Below are positions 19,019-28,587 of a DNA stretch of 64,000 bases, one piece after another. A program made the position numbers and the translations under genes. The DNA comes from Pseudomonadota bacterium (GTDB lineage: Bacteria; Pseudomonadota; Gammaproteobacteria; Burkholderiales; Burkholderiaceae_F). How positions within the stretch are numbered: position 1 is the stretch's first letter; each line of letters starts with the position of its first letter. The DNA lies in the NCBI GenBank assembly GCA_029778535.1, contig JAKOQB010000144.1, positions 41,141 to 105,140 of the forward strand, written 5' to 3'. The notes beneath the pieces are model-generated. The model did no database searches. It had not been told where the DNA came from and saw nothing but the letters and a program-made list of their open reading frames with translations.

Positions 19019-21039
19019 CCACCCCCCGGCTCGCGCTGCTGTTCGGCGTCCACGCGCATCAGCCGGCCGGCAATTTTCCCGCGGTGATCGAGCAGGCGCA
19101 TCGCGACTGCTATGCGCCGTTTCTGCACACGCTGGCCGACTATCCGCAGTTTCACTGCGCCGCGCACTTCAGCGGGCCGTTGCTCGACCAGTTGGCGGCA
19201 CAGTTTCCGGACGACGTCGCGCTGCTGCGCGCGATGGCGGCGCGCGGACAGATCGAGATGTTCGGCGCCGGCGACACCGAGCCGGTGCTGGCCGCAATCC
19301 CGCACCGCGACCGCATCGGCCAGCTCGAACGCATGGCACGACGCCTCGAACGCGATTTCGGCGCGCGGCCGCGCGGCGCGTGGCTGACCGAGCGCGTGTG
19401 GGAGCCAACCGTGGTGCCGGCGCTTGCGGACAGCGGCGTCCGCTACGCGCTGGTCGACGACTATCACTTCCTGTGCACCGGCAAGCGCGCCGGCGAGCTC
19501 GACGGCCACTACACCACCGAGGAAGACGGGCGGCGACTCGATCTGTACGCGATCTCCGAGGAGCTGCGCTACCGGATCCCGTTCGCGCCGGCACGCGAGG
19601 CGGTGCAGTACCTCGAATCGCTGGCGCGCCCCGACGGGCTGCCGGCCGCGGTGTACTTCGACGACATCGAAAAATTCGGCGTCTGGCCGGAGACGAACGA
19701 ATGGGTCTACGGGCGGCGCTGGCTGCGCGATTTCATCGAGGCGGTGCTCGTCTCGCCGGTGCTGCGCACGCTGAGCTTCGCCGAGTACCACGCGCAGGCG
19801 CGCACGCGCGGGGTGGTGTATCTGCCGACCACCAGCTACATCGAAATGAACGAGTGGTCGCTGCCGGCCGCCGCAGCGGCCGAATACGGCGCGCTGCTCG
19901 CGCAGGAAAAGGAGGCCGGCCGCTTCGCGCGCCGCAAGGGCTACCTGCGCGGCGGCATCTGGCGCAACTTCTTCTCGCGCTATCCGGAAGCGAACTGGAT
20001 GCACAAGCGCATGCTCGACCTGTCGGCGCGGCTGCAGCGCGCCTGCGCTGCCGCCGCCGACGCCGAGGCGTTGCGCGAGCTGCTGTACTTCGCGCAGGCG
20101 AACGACGCGTACTGGCACGGCCTGTTCGGCGGCCTGTACCTGCCGCACCTGCGCCGCAGCGTGTGGCGCCATCTGCTCGAGCTCGAAGCGCGCCTCGATG
20201 CGCTGGCGCCGCGCGCGGCGCGCGAATGCATCGACCTCGACCACGACGGCGTCGACGAACTGTTCCTGCGCAACCGCGCCGCGCAGGCGGTGCTGCGGCT
20301 CGACGGCAGCGCGGCGGTGCGCGAGCTCGACGCGTACGCGCTGGCACAGAATTTCGGCGACACGCTGCGCCGCCACCTCGAGCACTACCATGACAAGGCG
20401 CGCCGCGGCGGCGACAGCCGGCATACCGGCGAAGGCATCGCGTCAGCGCACGACCGCGTGAGCTTTCGCCATCCGATCGACCCGCGCGACCTCGAGCCCG
20501 ACGCCGCAGCGCGCGACATCTTCGTCGACGCGTGGATCGAAGGCGAAGGCGGCGCGACGGCGATCGCCGGCTACATCCTCGACCCGGGAACGGGCGACGG
20601 CGAAGCGGTCTTCCGCTGCGCGCAGCCTGCCATCGTCAAGCGCGTGCGGCTGCAAGAAGAAACGCTGGCGCTGCGCTACGAAGTCACGGCCGAGCGGCCC
20701 GGCGCGCTGCGAACGACGCTCGACTTCGCGCTGCCGAGCTGCGACGGCTTCGCCGGCCGCTACGTGGACGCGGCCGGCGCGATCCGCGGCGGCTTCGGCC
20801 AGCCGCTTGAACTGACCACCACGAACCTCACGCTCGACGACCGCTTCATGCAGGGGGCGCTCGTCGTTTCGTGCGCGCCGGCGGCGCGGGTGAGCGCGCG
20901 CCCGTACCACACGGTGTCGCAATCCGAGCAGGGGTTCGAGCGCGTGATGCAGTCGGCCACGCTGACGCTCGAGTGGCCGCTGCCGGCGGGCGAATCGGTG
21001 GTCGAAGTGCGCGTACAGATCCGGCCCGACGCGCGCTGA
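19015..21039 (+). CDS. GH57 4-alpha-glucanotransferase-like enzyme
   Basis: A 674-residue GH57 protein resembling the Thermococcus-type 4-alpha-glucanotransferase, with the catalytic barrel followed by DUF1925/DUF1926-like beta-sandwich domains (from about 400). Motifs: LLFGVHAHQPAGNFP (1-20), GAWLTERVWEPTVVPAL (proposed nucleophile Glu, about 125) and AVYFDDIEKFGVWPETNEW (acid/base Asp, about 215). It disproportionates maltodextrins and would feed glgP. The ATG at 19015 overlaps the preceding stop (ATGA). No signal peptide. This type is best known from archaea and thermophiles but occurs in some proteobacteria. Confidence 0.88.
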   Translation: MTTPRLALLFGVHAHQPAGNFPAVIEQAHRDCYAPFLHTLADYPQFHCAAHFSGPLLDQLAAQFPDDVALLRAMAARGQIEMFGAGDTEPVLAAIPHRDRIGQLERMARRLERDFGARPRGAWLTERVWEPTVVPALADSGVRYALVDDYHFLCTGKRAGELDGHYTTEEDGRRLDLYAISEELRYRIPFAPAREAVQYLESLARPDGLPAAVYFDDIEKFGVWPETNEWVYGRRWLRDFIEAVLVSPVLRTLSFAEYHAQARTRGVVYLPTTSYIEMNEWSLPAAAAAEYGALLAQEKEAGRFARRKGYLRGGIWRNFFSRYPEANWMHKRMLDLSARLQRACAAAADAEALRELLYFAQANDAYWHGLFGGLYLPHLRRSVWRHLLELEARLDALAPRAARECIDLDHDGVDELFLRNRAAQAVLRLDGSAAVRELDAYALAQNFGDTLRRHLEHYHDKARRGGDSRHTGEGIASAHDRVSFRHPIDPRDLEPDAAARDIFVDAWIEGEGGATAIAGYILDPGTGDGEAVFRCAQPAIVKRVRLQEETLALRYEVTAERPGALRTTLDFALPSCDGFAGRYVDAAGAIRGGFGQPLELTTTNLTLDDRFMQGALVVSCAPAARVSARPYHTVSQSEQGFERVMQSATLTLEWPLPAGESVVEVRVQIRPDAR

Positions 21040-21171
21040 CGGCGTCCCCCGTTTGCGCCGCGACGTCCGCGAAGTTGACAGGGGTCACGGAATCGGACGC
21101 CGCGTTCTTCATAGTCGGCGCACAAGACGCCGGGCCTTGTGCCAAGGCGCGTCCGATTGAAGGAGGACGAT

Positions 21172-22302
21172 ATGAAAATCACTCTGTCCGTCATCAAGGC
21201 CGACATCGGCTCGATCGGCGGCCATATCGCGCCGTCGCAGCACCTGCTGGAAGCGGTCCGCGCGCACATCGCCGAGCGCGGTCGCGGGTTGACGCTCGAC
21301 CACTTCATCTCGCACACCGGCGACGACATCGCGATCCTGATGACGCACGCGCAAGGCGTCGGATCCGAGCGCGTGCACAAGCTCGCGTGGGATGCGTTCC
21401 TGACGGGGACCGGGGTGGCGCGCACGCAGGGGCTGTACGGCGCCGGGCAGGATCTGCTGAAGGATGCGTTCTCGGGCAACGTCAAGGGCATGGGCCCGGC
21501 GGTCGCCGAGATGGAGTTCGACGAGCGTCCGAACGAGCCGTTCCTGTTCTTCGCTGCCGACAAGACCGATCCGGGCGCGTTCAACCTGCCGCTGTACCTC
21601 GCGTTCGCCGATCCGATGACGACACCCGGTCTGATCCTGTCGCCGAAGATGTCGCTCGGCTTCCGCTTCGTGATCATGGATGTCAACGAGACGTCCGGCG
21701 ACCGCGTGATCGAACTGGTCGCGCCCGAGAACCTGTACGACATCGCCACGCTGCTGCGCGATCCGGAGCGGTATGTCGTCGAATCGGTGTGGTCGCGCGC
21801 CACCGGCGAGCAGGCGGCAGTGGTCGCGACCTCGCGCCTGCACAACATCGCCGGCAAGTACACCGGCAAGGACGACCCGGTGCTGCTCGTGCGCACGCAG
21901 ATGAATTTCCCCGCCACCGGCGAGGTGCTCGCGCCGTATGCGACCGCGCATTTCGTCGCCGGCGGCATGCGCGGCTCGCACAACATGCCGCTGATGCCGG
22001 TCGCGCAGAACACCGGCACCAGCTACTTCGACGGCCCGCCGCTGGTCAGTTGCGCAGCGTTCGCGCTGCACGAGGGCAAGCTGACCGAGCCGCTCGATGC
22101 GTTTGCGCACCCGTTCTGGGACGCAGTGCGCGGCCGCGCCGCCGACAAATCGCTCGAGATGCGTCGCCAGGGCTTCTTCGGCGCGGCGATGCTGCCGATG
22201 AGCGAGCTGGAATACACCGGCATCGCCGAGAAGCTGGGCAAGCTGGAGCAGCGCTTCCGCATGCGCAGTGAGCGCGCGAACGAGCCGGCGACCGCGCTGT
22301 AG
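21172..22302 (+). CDS. Fructose-1,6-bisphosphate aldolase/phosphatase (class V FBPase)
   Basis: A 376-residue bifunctional gluconeogenic enzyme. It condenses triose phosphates and dephosphorylates the resulting fructose 1,6-bisphosphate to fructose 6-phosphate. The start KITLSVIKADIGSIGGHIAPS, the metal-binding DHFISHTGDDIAILMTH segment and NIAGKYTGKDDPVLLVRTQ are family-specific; length is normal. An excellent AGGAGG (21161-21166) fixes the ATG at 21172. It follows the glucan genes on the same strand and would direct carbon toward glycogen. The family was described from archaea and deep-branching bacteria. Confidence 0.92.
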   Translation: MKITLSVIKADIGSIGGHIAPSQHLLEAVRAHIAERGRGLTLDHFISHTGDDIAILMTHAQGVGSERVHKLAWDAFLTGTGVARTQGLYGAGQDLLKDAFSGNVKGMGPAVAEMEFDERPNEPFLFFAADKTDPGAFNLPLYLAFADPMTTPGLILSPKMSLGFRFVIMDVNETSGDRVIELVAPENLYDIATLLRDPERYVVESVWSRATGEQAAVVATSRLHNIAGKYTGKDDPVLLVRTQMNFPATGEVLAPYATAHFVAGGMRGSHNMPLMPVAQNTGTSYFDGPPLVSCAAFALHEGKLTEPLDAFAHPFWDAVRGRAADKSLEMRRQGFFGAAMLPMSELEYTGIAEKLGKLEQRFRMRSERANEPATAL

Positions 22303-22369
22303 CGCGCCGCGACCGGAGCGAGGCTGCGGTCGCGGCGCGGCGCGTAGAGATGCGCTGACCGCAGTCATC

Positions 22370-22975
22370 TCAATCGGCTGCGCCGGACTGCGCGCCGGGG
22401 GTAGCCGCCCTGATCCGCAGCAGGATCCGGGTGGGGTATTTGACTGTGCTGCCCGAGGCGATCGTGCCGACGAGACCGCCGATCTCGGCGCCCTTGATCG
22501 CGCTTCCGGCTGCAAGCAGCACCGCAAACGCCGGCCCCATCACCGGCGCCGCGGCGACTCCGAGCGCCACGCCTGCGCTTGTGCCGACCTTGGCACCCGT
22601 CGCGCTGCCCTTGCGCGAGTCCTCGCGCACCGCGGGGCCGAGGCCCGACGGCGTCGTACTCGACGCGGTCGTTTCGCCCGACGGCGTGGTGCACTTGATC
22701 TGCAGCGGCGATTTCGAGGACAGCACGGTGACGGCCCCCGGCGCCGCGAAACGCCAGCGTCCGGCAGAGTTGCTCGCTTCGCATTGGAGCGGACCGCCCC
22801 AGGCCGGGTCGTCCGCTTCGACGAGGACGTCGATGACCTGCGTCTGCGGTCCGCGAGTGGCGCAACCGAAGAGCGCGACGGCAACGACACACGGCAGGAC
22901 CCCGCGGGCCAACGGTTGGATTCGACGGCGCAGCCGACCGGATGCGCACGACAAGACGGCCAGGCAGTTCATCCA
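22370..22975 (-). CDS. Hypothetical lipoprotein with glycine-zipper segment
   Basis: A protein of about 201 residues whose N-terminus (RRRIQPLARGVLPCVVAVALFGCATRG) looks like a lipoprotein signal with lipobox LFGC at residue 37. The mature part has a small beta domain (VIDVLVEADDPAWGGPLQC, about 45-63) and a Gly/Ala-rich helical stretch about 130-175 (GAKVGTSAGVALGVAAAPVM) reminiscent of membrane glycine zippers. The ATG at 22975 is preferred over 23008 because it leaves a more usual signal length, though still long. It is convergent with the FBP aldolase/phosphatase gene. No function can be assigned. Confidence 0.65.
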   Translation of the reverse strand, partial: WMNCLAVLSCASGRLRRRIQPLARGVLPCVVAVALFGCATRGPQTQVIDVLVEADDPAWGGPLQCEASNSAGRWRFAAPGAVTVLSSKSPLQIKCTTPSGETTASSTTPSGLGPAVREDSRKGSATGAKVGTSAGVALGVAAAPVMGPAFAVLLAAGSAIKGAEIGGLVGTIASGSTVKYPTRILLRIRAATPGAQSGAAD

Positions 22976-23042
22976 ATGAGCCCTGGCGGCATCGCGCCAA
23001 GGCCCCACTGTAAACGCGCAGCGGCGATCTGCGCTTCGACGC

Positions 23043-23573
23043 TCAGCGCTGCTTGCGAAACCCGCGCACCATCGCCTCGAACGACTTGCGGTTCGCGGCC
23101 ACCGTTTCGCGCGGGCCGTGCAGCTGGAACGTGACGTTGCCCTCGGGCGCCTCGATCACCGCGACCAGCAGCGTCTGGTTCGGCTTCGCGTCGCCCTGCG
23201 GGCCGGTGCCGACGCCGCGCGCGTAGGTGCCGTTCAATTCGACCAGCGTCACCGGCAACTGATCGATCGTCAGCACCTGCGTCTTCGGCTCGACGCTCTT
23301 GCCGTCGGCGGAGACGAACTGCGATTTCCAGCGCTGGATGTTGGCAGCGACGGTGCCGCCCTGCCCCTTGCCGAAATGGAACACGACCGACTCGGCGTCG
23401 CCGGCCGCGCCCGGCACGCGGTACTGCGCGAGGCGGAAGTTGCTGGCCGGCGGCTGCGCCTGCCACTGCTTGGGCACCGGCGCCACGTAGCCGAGCGCGC
23501 TGAACTGCGCGCCCTGCGCGAGCACGGCGCCCGCGGTCAGCACGAGCAACAGGAAAGCGAGGATCGTCTTCAT
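23043..23573 (-). CDS. Exported protein of unknown function
   Basis: A 176-residue protein with a clear signal peptide (KTILAFLLLVLTAGAVLA, cleavage after about residue 19). The mature part is a single compact domain (APVPKQWQAQPPASNFRLAQ ... FEAMVRGFRKQR) of a type I have seen only in unannotated envelope proteins. The ATG overlaps the stop of the propeller gene by one base (TGATG), placing it last in the minus-strand operon NHL - NHL lipoprotein - multiheme cytochrome - propeller - this gene. A role in the same exported electron-transfer or sensing module is inferred from position only. Confidence 0.7.
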   Translation of the reverse strand: MKTILAFLLLVLTAGAVLAQGAQFSALGYVAPVPKQWQAQPPASNFRLAQYRVPGAAGDAESVVFHFGKGQGGTVAANIQRWKSQFVSADGKSVEPKTQVLTIDQLPVTLVELNGTYARGVGTGPQGDAKPNQTLLVAVIEAPEGNVTFQLHGPRETVAANRKSFEAMVRGFRKQR

Positions 23574-24084
23574 CACTGCTTCGCCGCGAGTTTGCGGATG
23601 TGCGCCACGCCGCCGTAGCTGCCGACCCACAGGCTGCCGTCGGCGGCGGTCGTCATCGCGAACACGTTGTCTGCGAACAGGCCGTCGGCCGTGCGCAGCA
23701 CCTCGAACTTGCCGCCCGCCATCTTCGCCAGCCCGTTGTTGGTGCCGACCCAGAGCTGTCCCTTCGGATCGACGTGCAGCATGAACACGTGGTTGCCCGG
23801 CAGGCCTTCGACGGTCGTGTAGTTGGTCCACTTCTTCCCGTCGAAGCGGCCGAGCCCGCCGCCCCAAGTGCCGACCCACACGATGCCGTCGCGGTCGACC
23901 TCGATCGCGACGATGTAGTTCGGGTTGTACGCGACGTCGACGTTCGACAGGCCCATCTCCTCCTTCTGCCGCGCGTGGTGCGTGGACTGCTTGGACGGAT
24001 CGTTCTTGAACGCAATCGCGTCCTTGACCTTCTCGTACGGCGCGCCGATGCCCTTGGCGTGGTTCCAGTTGCTCCACTTGTCGT
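23573..24084 (-). pseudogene. Two-component-regulator-type beta-propeller, 5' end missing and fused out of frame
   Basis: A 169-residue run of propeller blades with the repeated signature xxWVGTxxGG (IVWVGTWGGGLGRF, LWVGTNNGLAKM, LWVGSYGGVAHI) ending at the stop at 23573. Only about three and a half blades remain, against the usual six or more, and no start or signal peptide is present. The first legible residues (DKWSNWNHAKG) begin at about 24082, exactly where the cytochrome frame ends. The sequence therefore jumps from one gene to the next with a one-frame shift, so the N-terminal half was lost. A sequencing or assembly join is an alternative explanation. Confidence 0.75.
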
Positions 24085-26112
24085 CGCGGTCACGTTGCCG
24101 CCATGGCAGTCGCTGCAGTACATCGTCTGCGTGCCCACGGCGTTGCGCCACGGCAGGTTCCAGCGGTTGCTGATGTCGGTGCCGTTGCCGCGGATCGTTC
24201 CGGTGCGGCCGGTCGAGTCCATCACCGGGTGCCATGAGCGATGGTTGTTGGTCGCGTAGGCGCTCGCCGCGCCCGAGTCCGTCGTCGAGGTCTCCCCGCG
24301 GTGCGTGACCGGCGCCTGGAATTCCTTCGCCTGGTTCGTGTACTGCGTTAGGTTGTTGGTGCCGGCCGGCGTGCCGGGCGCGCCGAGATCGGGGCGCGTG
24401 CCGACCGGATAGACGTTGTTGTCGTCGTAGCCGTAATTCGAGTGGCATTTGAGGCAGATCTGGTACTCGCGCGTCACGTAGCCCGCGGTCACGCTGGTGT
24501 CGATGCTCGCGCCCGGATCGCCGCGCTTGACGATGAACGACGTCGGCAACGACTGGAACGACGCCGACCCGTACACCGGCTCCACGCCCCACGTGCCACG
24601 CAGCACGCCCGAAATCAGGTTCGTGTGCGTGTAGCCGGCCGCGTCGGTGTGCACGTGCGTGCCGGCCGCATCGGGCGCGCCCGCGAGGTTGCCGGGCGGA
24701 CTGCCGCGGAAGTCGCGGAACTTCATCACGCGATGCGGATTGTGGCAGTCGGTGCATTCGGCGTGGCGGTTGGCGAGGTTGCCCGCGCCGAGGGTCGAAC
24801 GCGGCTCGAGAAAATCGGCGCCGCACCGGTTGCTCGGTCCGCTGCAGTCGACGAAGCCGGGATCGGTGAAGCTGGCGTTGATGTCGTGCGGCTCGCTCGC
24901 CACGCCCTGGTCGGCGTTGGTGATCGGCATCCGCCGCGCGAGCAGGAACTCGCTGCGGAGGTTGGGCACCGTCGTCACCGACGACAGCGCGCTCGTCGCC
25001 AGCTCGGTGTGGCACGAGTAGCAGACCTCTTCCAGCGCCGCGTTGCCGCCGGACTTCGGCGAACTCGAGCTGTCGGTAGCGTCGCGCAGCAGCCGGCGCG
25101 CGCCCTGCACCGTGTGCGTGTCGTGGCAGTTCAGGCACGCGGCCTTCCACACCGGCAGGTTCTGGCCGTTGTTCACCGCGTCCGGGAACTGACGCACCTG
25201 CGCGGCGGCGGTCGTGTACGTCTGCGTCGCGACCTGCGGATTGGCGTGCGCGGAGAACGCCCACACGCCGCTCGCCTGGTTCTTGTCGTGGCACGACAGG
25301 CAGATGATGTCGGTGGCCGCGTTGTGGGTCGCGGCCGGCGTCGACTCCTGGAAGCGGTTCACGCGCAGGAATTTCTGGTTGCCCTGGGTGGTGTCGGTCT
25401 CGCGCAGGTGCGGGTCGTGGCAGGTCGCGCACTGCACCTGCCCCACGCCGCCCGCGCCGGTCGGCTCGAGCGGAAGCTGCGGCCGATAGCCCGACGATCG
25501 CACGCCGACCACGGTGCCGCTGCCCGGCGGCCATTTCTGATTCGCGTCGACGGGGCGCAGCTCGCCGTCGCGCGCGGCGAGCGCAGTCGTGTAGTTGAGC
25601 GAGATCGGATGATCGTTGGTGAGATCGATGCCGAGCGCGCGCGTGTAGCCGGTCGAGCTGCCCGCTCCCGGCGGCATCACGCCGCCGGCGCCGGTGCCCT
25701 GCATCGGGATCGACACGGTGCCTTGCTCGGTCGTCGAGCCCTGGTTGTTCAGCACGTTCACATTGCCGATCGCGAGCGTGCCGTCGTGGCACGACAGGCA
25801 CAGCTTCGACGAGCCGCCCGGCTGGTCGAGCGAACCCTGGATCGCGGCCGCGTCGAGCGACGACGACGTGTACGGCGTGTAGGTCGCACCCGACAGCTTG
25901 CGGTTCCACAGCGGCACCGCGCCCGGCGTGGCGTGGTGCGGCGTGTGGCAGAACACGCAGATCTGCGTCTCGCTCGCGGCACGCACGGTGTTCGCCGCCG
26001 GCGCGTCCGCAGAAAGGTTGTGGCGCGTGTTGCGCACGTCGGCCACGCGCGCGGCCTGCGCCGCGCCGGCGAGCGTGAGCGCGAGCAGCACAACCGCGCT
26101 ACGGCTCGCCAT
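24085..26112 (-). CDS. Exported multiheme c-type cytochrome (nine CXXCH), C-terminus disrupted
   Basis: About 676 legible residues with a signal peptide (AVVLLALTLAGAAQA) and nine heme-binding motifs in order: CVFCH, CLSCH, CATCH, CLSCH, CLNCH, CYSCH, CTDCH, CLKCH and CSDCH. Several belong to the doubled-CXXCH type. The protein is periplasmic or outer-surface and carries electrons. The last motif is at about 24101-24115. After GGNVTA the frame runs on into meaningless Arg/Thr-rich residues to 23653, while a beta-propeller resumes in another frame. The end coordinate given is thus the end of recognisable sequence, not a true stop. The start overlaps the upstream NHL gene by 14 bases. Confidence 0.85.
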
Positions 26113-27175
26113 CGGCGCCGCCCCCGAGGAACTGGAACACCATCACGCGGCCGTTGAACATGTCGGCGACGAACACGCGGTTGCGTTCGTCGACCCACAC
26201 GCCGGCCGGCAGGTAGAACTTGCCGCTGCCCTGGCCGACGCCGCCGAACCCCATAAGGAAGCGACCGGTGCGGTCGTACACCAGCAGATGGTCGTAATAG
26301 CTCTCGACCACGTAGACGTTGCGCTCGCTGTCGACCGCCACGCCTTTCGGCCGCACCAGGTTGCCGACGAATAGCCCGCGCGTGCCGAGCGCGCGCAGCG
26401 GCGCGCCGGTGGCGGCATCGAGCACCTGCACGCGGCTGTTCATCGTGTCGGCGACGTACAACTCGCCCGCCGCGTATGTCAGATACGTCGGATAGTTGAA
26501 TTCGCCCGGCGCCTCGCCGCGCCCACCGAGGGTCGCGAGCAGCCGGCCCGCGGCGTCGAACACCTTGATGTCGTGCGCGTAGGTGTCGGCGACGAACAGG
26601 TGTCCGGTCGCCGCATCGGCAGCGACGCCCGTGGGGCGCTTCAGCAGCCCGCGGCCGATCGACGCGAGCGGCGTGCCCTTCGCATCGAGCCGCGCGACCA
26701 CGCCGAGTTCGGCATCGGCCACCGCGAGCGTGCCGTCGGCCAGGCGCGCGATTCCCGACGGCGCGACGAAGCGGCGATTCGGCTCCGCGTACTCCCACAC
26801 CGTCAGTTCGCCCGCCGGCGCGTCGAACACGTACACGCCCTGGCGGCTCGAATCGGTGACGTAGATGCGACCGGCAGCGTCGACCAAGCCCGTGGCCGGC
26901 CTTTGCAGCACGACCGGCCGTTGCGCCGCGCCGTCGAGTCCGACCAGCCAGCGCAGGAACGATTTCGCGCGGCCATCCGACTTGCCGTTGGCGGCCACGA
27001 AGTTGGCCTCGCCGGTCAGCGCGCCGGCGTACAGATAGCGCGGCACCTCGGGCGGCTGCGGCCACACGAGGCCCTTGCCCTCGGGCGCCTCGTCGACACC
27101 GAAGTGCAGGCGGCGCGGCTCGGGCGTCGCGCACGCGCCGAGCAGCACCGCGAGGGCGGCGGCGAACGCGCGCAT
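26099..27175 (-). CDS. NHL-repeat beta-propeller lipoprotein
   Basis: A 358-residue protein. The N-terminus RAFAAALAVLLGACATPEP is a lipoprotein signal (lipobox LGAC, Cys about residue 15). About six NHL blades follow, each with a pattern such as PTGVAADAATGHLFVADTYA or PKGVAVDSERNVYVVESYYD, forming a six-bladed propeller of the kind that binds ligands or partner proteins. The start at 27175 overlaps the upstream gene's stop (TGATG). NHL lipoproteins next to exported multiheme cytochromes are seen in extracellular electron-transfer gene clusters of other bacteria, which suggests but does not prove such a role. Confidence 0.82.
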   Translation of the reverse strand: MRAFAAALAVLLGACATPEPRRLHFGVDEAPEGKGLVWPQPPEVPRYLYAGALTGEANFVAANGKSDGRAKSFLRWLVGLDGAAQRPVVLQRPATGLVDAAGRIYVTDSSRQGVYVFDAPAGELTVWEYAEPNRRFVAPSGIARLADGTLAVADAELGVVARLDAKGTPLASIGRGLLKRPTGVAADAATGHLFVADTYAHDIKVFDAAGRLLATLGGRGEAPGEFNYPTYLTYAAGELYVADTMNSRVQVLDAATGAPLRALGTRGLFVGNLVRPKGVAVDSERNVYVVESYYDHLLVYDRTGRFLMGFGGVGQGSGKFYLPAGVWVDERNRVFVADMFNGRVMVFQFLGGGADGEP

Positions 27176-27760
27176 CAGCGCGTGGCTCCCGCCGCACGCG
27201 CGACGATGCGGCGCGCGTCGACGCGCGCGCCGGGTCCGGTGGCGAGGACCAGCGTCGCGTCGTCGATCCGCAGATCGGCGAACTCGGCCACGCCGAGCTG
27301 GCGATAGGTGAAGGTCTGCATCGTGCGGCCGGGCGCGAACACGCGCAGCGCCTGTGCGCCGTGGTCGGCGACGAATGCGCGCTCGCTCGCGTCGATCGCG
27401 AGCGCGGTGGGCTGCGCCAGCTCGCCCACACCCTCGCGACCGAGCACGCGCCCGTCGCGGTCGACGATCAGCACGCAGCGACATCCGGCGTCGAGCAGGT
27501 ACCAGCCGCGCGGACCGGCCGCGATCGAGACGAGCGCGGTCGGACCGGCGCCTGCGGCATCGCGCACCGGCACCACGCGCCACGCGCGCCCGGCCGGATG
27601 GAATTCGAGCACTTGGCCGTACAGAGCATCGGCGATCACGATGCGTGCTGCCGCCGAATCGCTCGCGACCGCGACCGGCCGGCCGAGATCGACCGTGCTT
27701 GCGGTCAGTTCCTGCTGCAGGCGGCCGTCGGGCGCGAGCCACAGCACCTGCCGGCGCGCG
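27175..27760 (-). pseudogene. NHL/propeller protein, 5' end removed at the mobile-island junction
   Basis: The legible part begins around RQVLWLAPDGRLQQELTA (about 27757) and runs to the stop at 27175, with propeller strands RIVIADALYGQVLEFH and AFVADHGAQALRVFAPGR. The open frame continues upstream to 27924, but those codons lie antisense to a genuine integrase sequence and do not resemble NHL repeats. The native start, signal peptide and first blades are therefore missing, replaced by the island edge. It was probably the first gene of the cytochrome operon; its promoter is gone with it. Confidence 0.7.
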
Positions 27761-28447
27761 CCGTCGAACCCGGCGCGCGACGTGACGAAGGCACTGGCCA
27801 AGCGCCCGGAGACCAGACACCACGCGGCACTGAGCGCGGACCAGCTCGGGCCGATGCTCGACGCACTCGACAAGAGCGGAACCGCAGCCGCGACGCGGGC
27901 CGCGCTGCTGCTGATGCTGTACACGGGGTTGCGCGACGCTTCCCTGCGTGGCGCGCGGTGGCGCGAGATCGACCTGCAAGCGGCGCGCTGGACCGTTCCG
28001 GCCGAGCGGATGAAGCGCCGGGAGGAACATTCGGTGCCGCTACCGAGTCAGGCAGTCGCGATACTCAGGCAGCTTGCCCGGCTCACCGATCGCGGCCCGG
28101 ATTCATTCGTTTTCTCCGGCACCGGAAAGGCCGGCTACCTTGCCGAGAACACGCTGCGCATGACGCTGCATCGGCTCGGGTTCGAAGTCACGGCGCACGG
28201 CCTGCGCTCGCTGCTGACGGATGAGCTATACACGGCGGGCTTTCGCTCGGAATGGATCGAGCGGCAGCTTCACCACAAAGACCCGAACGAAGTTCGCTCC
28301 GCGTATCTGCGGACGGACTTCTACGAACAGCGGGTGCCGATGATGCAGTGGTGGGCCGATGCCTGCGATGCGCGCAGACAAGGCAAGAAGCCGCCCGCAC
28401 TGCCCACCGTGCCCGAGCTGCGACCGCAGCTTGCGCGTGCTGCGTGA
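27758..28447 (+). pseudogene. P4-type tyrosine integrase, C-terminal catalytic part only
   Basis: About 229 codons of a tyrosine recombinase. Recognisable from NPARDVTKALAKRPETRHHA (27767 on) through the catalytic domain: GLRDASLRGARWREIDL (first catalytic Arg), TAHGLRSL (HxxR; the usual F is L here), QLHHKD, and the tyrosine region VRSAYLRTDFY. The N-terminal arm-binding domain (about 180-200 residues in the family) is absent, since the sequence before 27758 belongs to the NHL gene on the other strand. There is no proper start codon for it. It is a remnant of the enzyme that inserted the island and is unlikely to be active. Confidence 0.85.
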
Positions 28448-28563
28448 CTGGGCTTGACCGAGCCGACCGCCGCACGACGGCCGAGATGTACGCGAAGCTG
28501 CACGGGACGGCCATGCACGACGCCGAAGCTACCGAGGATCGCGCATCGACCCGTTGATTACCA

Positions 28564-28578
28564 TGCGCCATTGGCGTA
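28564..28578. promoter_or_regulatory. Inverted repeat upstream of the toxin gene, candidate TA operator
   Basis: TGCGCCATTGGCGTA contains the inverted repeat CGCCA-T-TGGCG (28566-28576), ten bases before the toxin start. Type II toxin-antitoxin operons are normally repressed by their antitoxin at such a site. The link is inference from position and symmetry. Confidence 0.4.
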
Positions 28579-28587
28579 GGATTGCGC

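Noticed and set aside
23653..24084. C-terminal 140 codons of the cytochrome frame
   Set aside because: Arg/Thr/Ser-rich junk with no heme motif. It is the propeller gene read in the wrong frame after the junction.
27740..27800. Search for a second copy of the tRNA-Glu 3' end as the other island attachment site
   Set aside because: No match to the tRNA-Glu 3' segment (GATTCGAACCCC and neighbours) is visible near the integrase; the site appears to be deleted.
28444..28557. A 37-codon frame starting on the integrase stop (GTGA overlap)
   Set aside because: The spacing is suggestive, but there is no ribosome site and no recognisable sequence. Too short to support.
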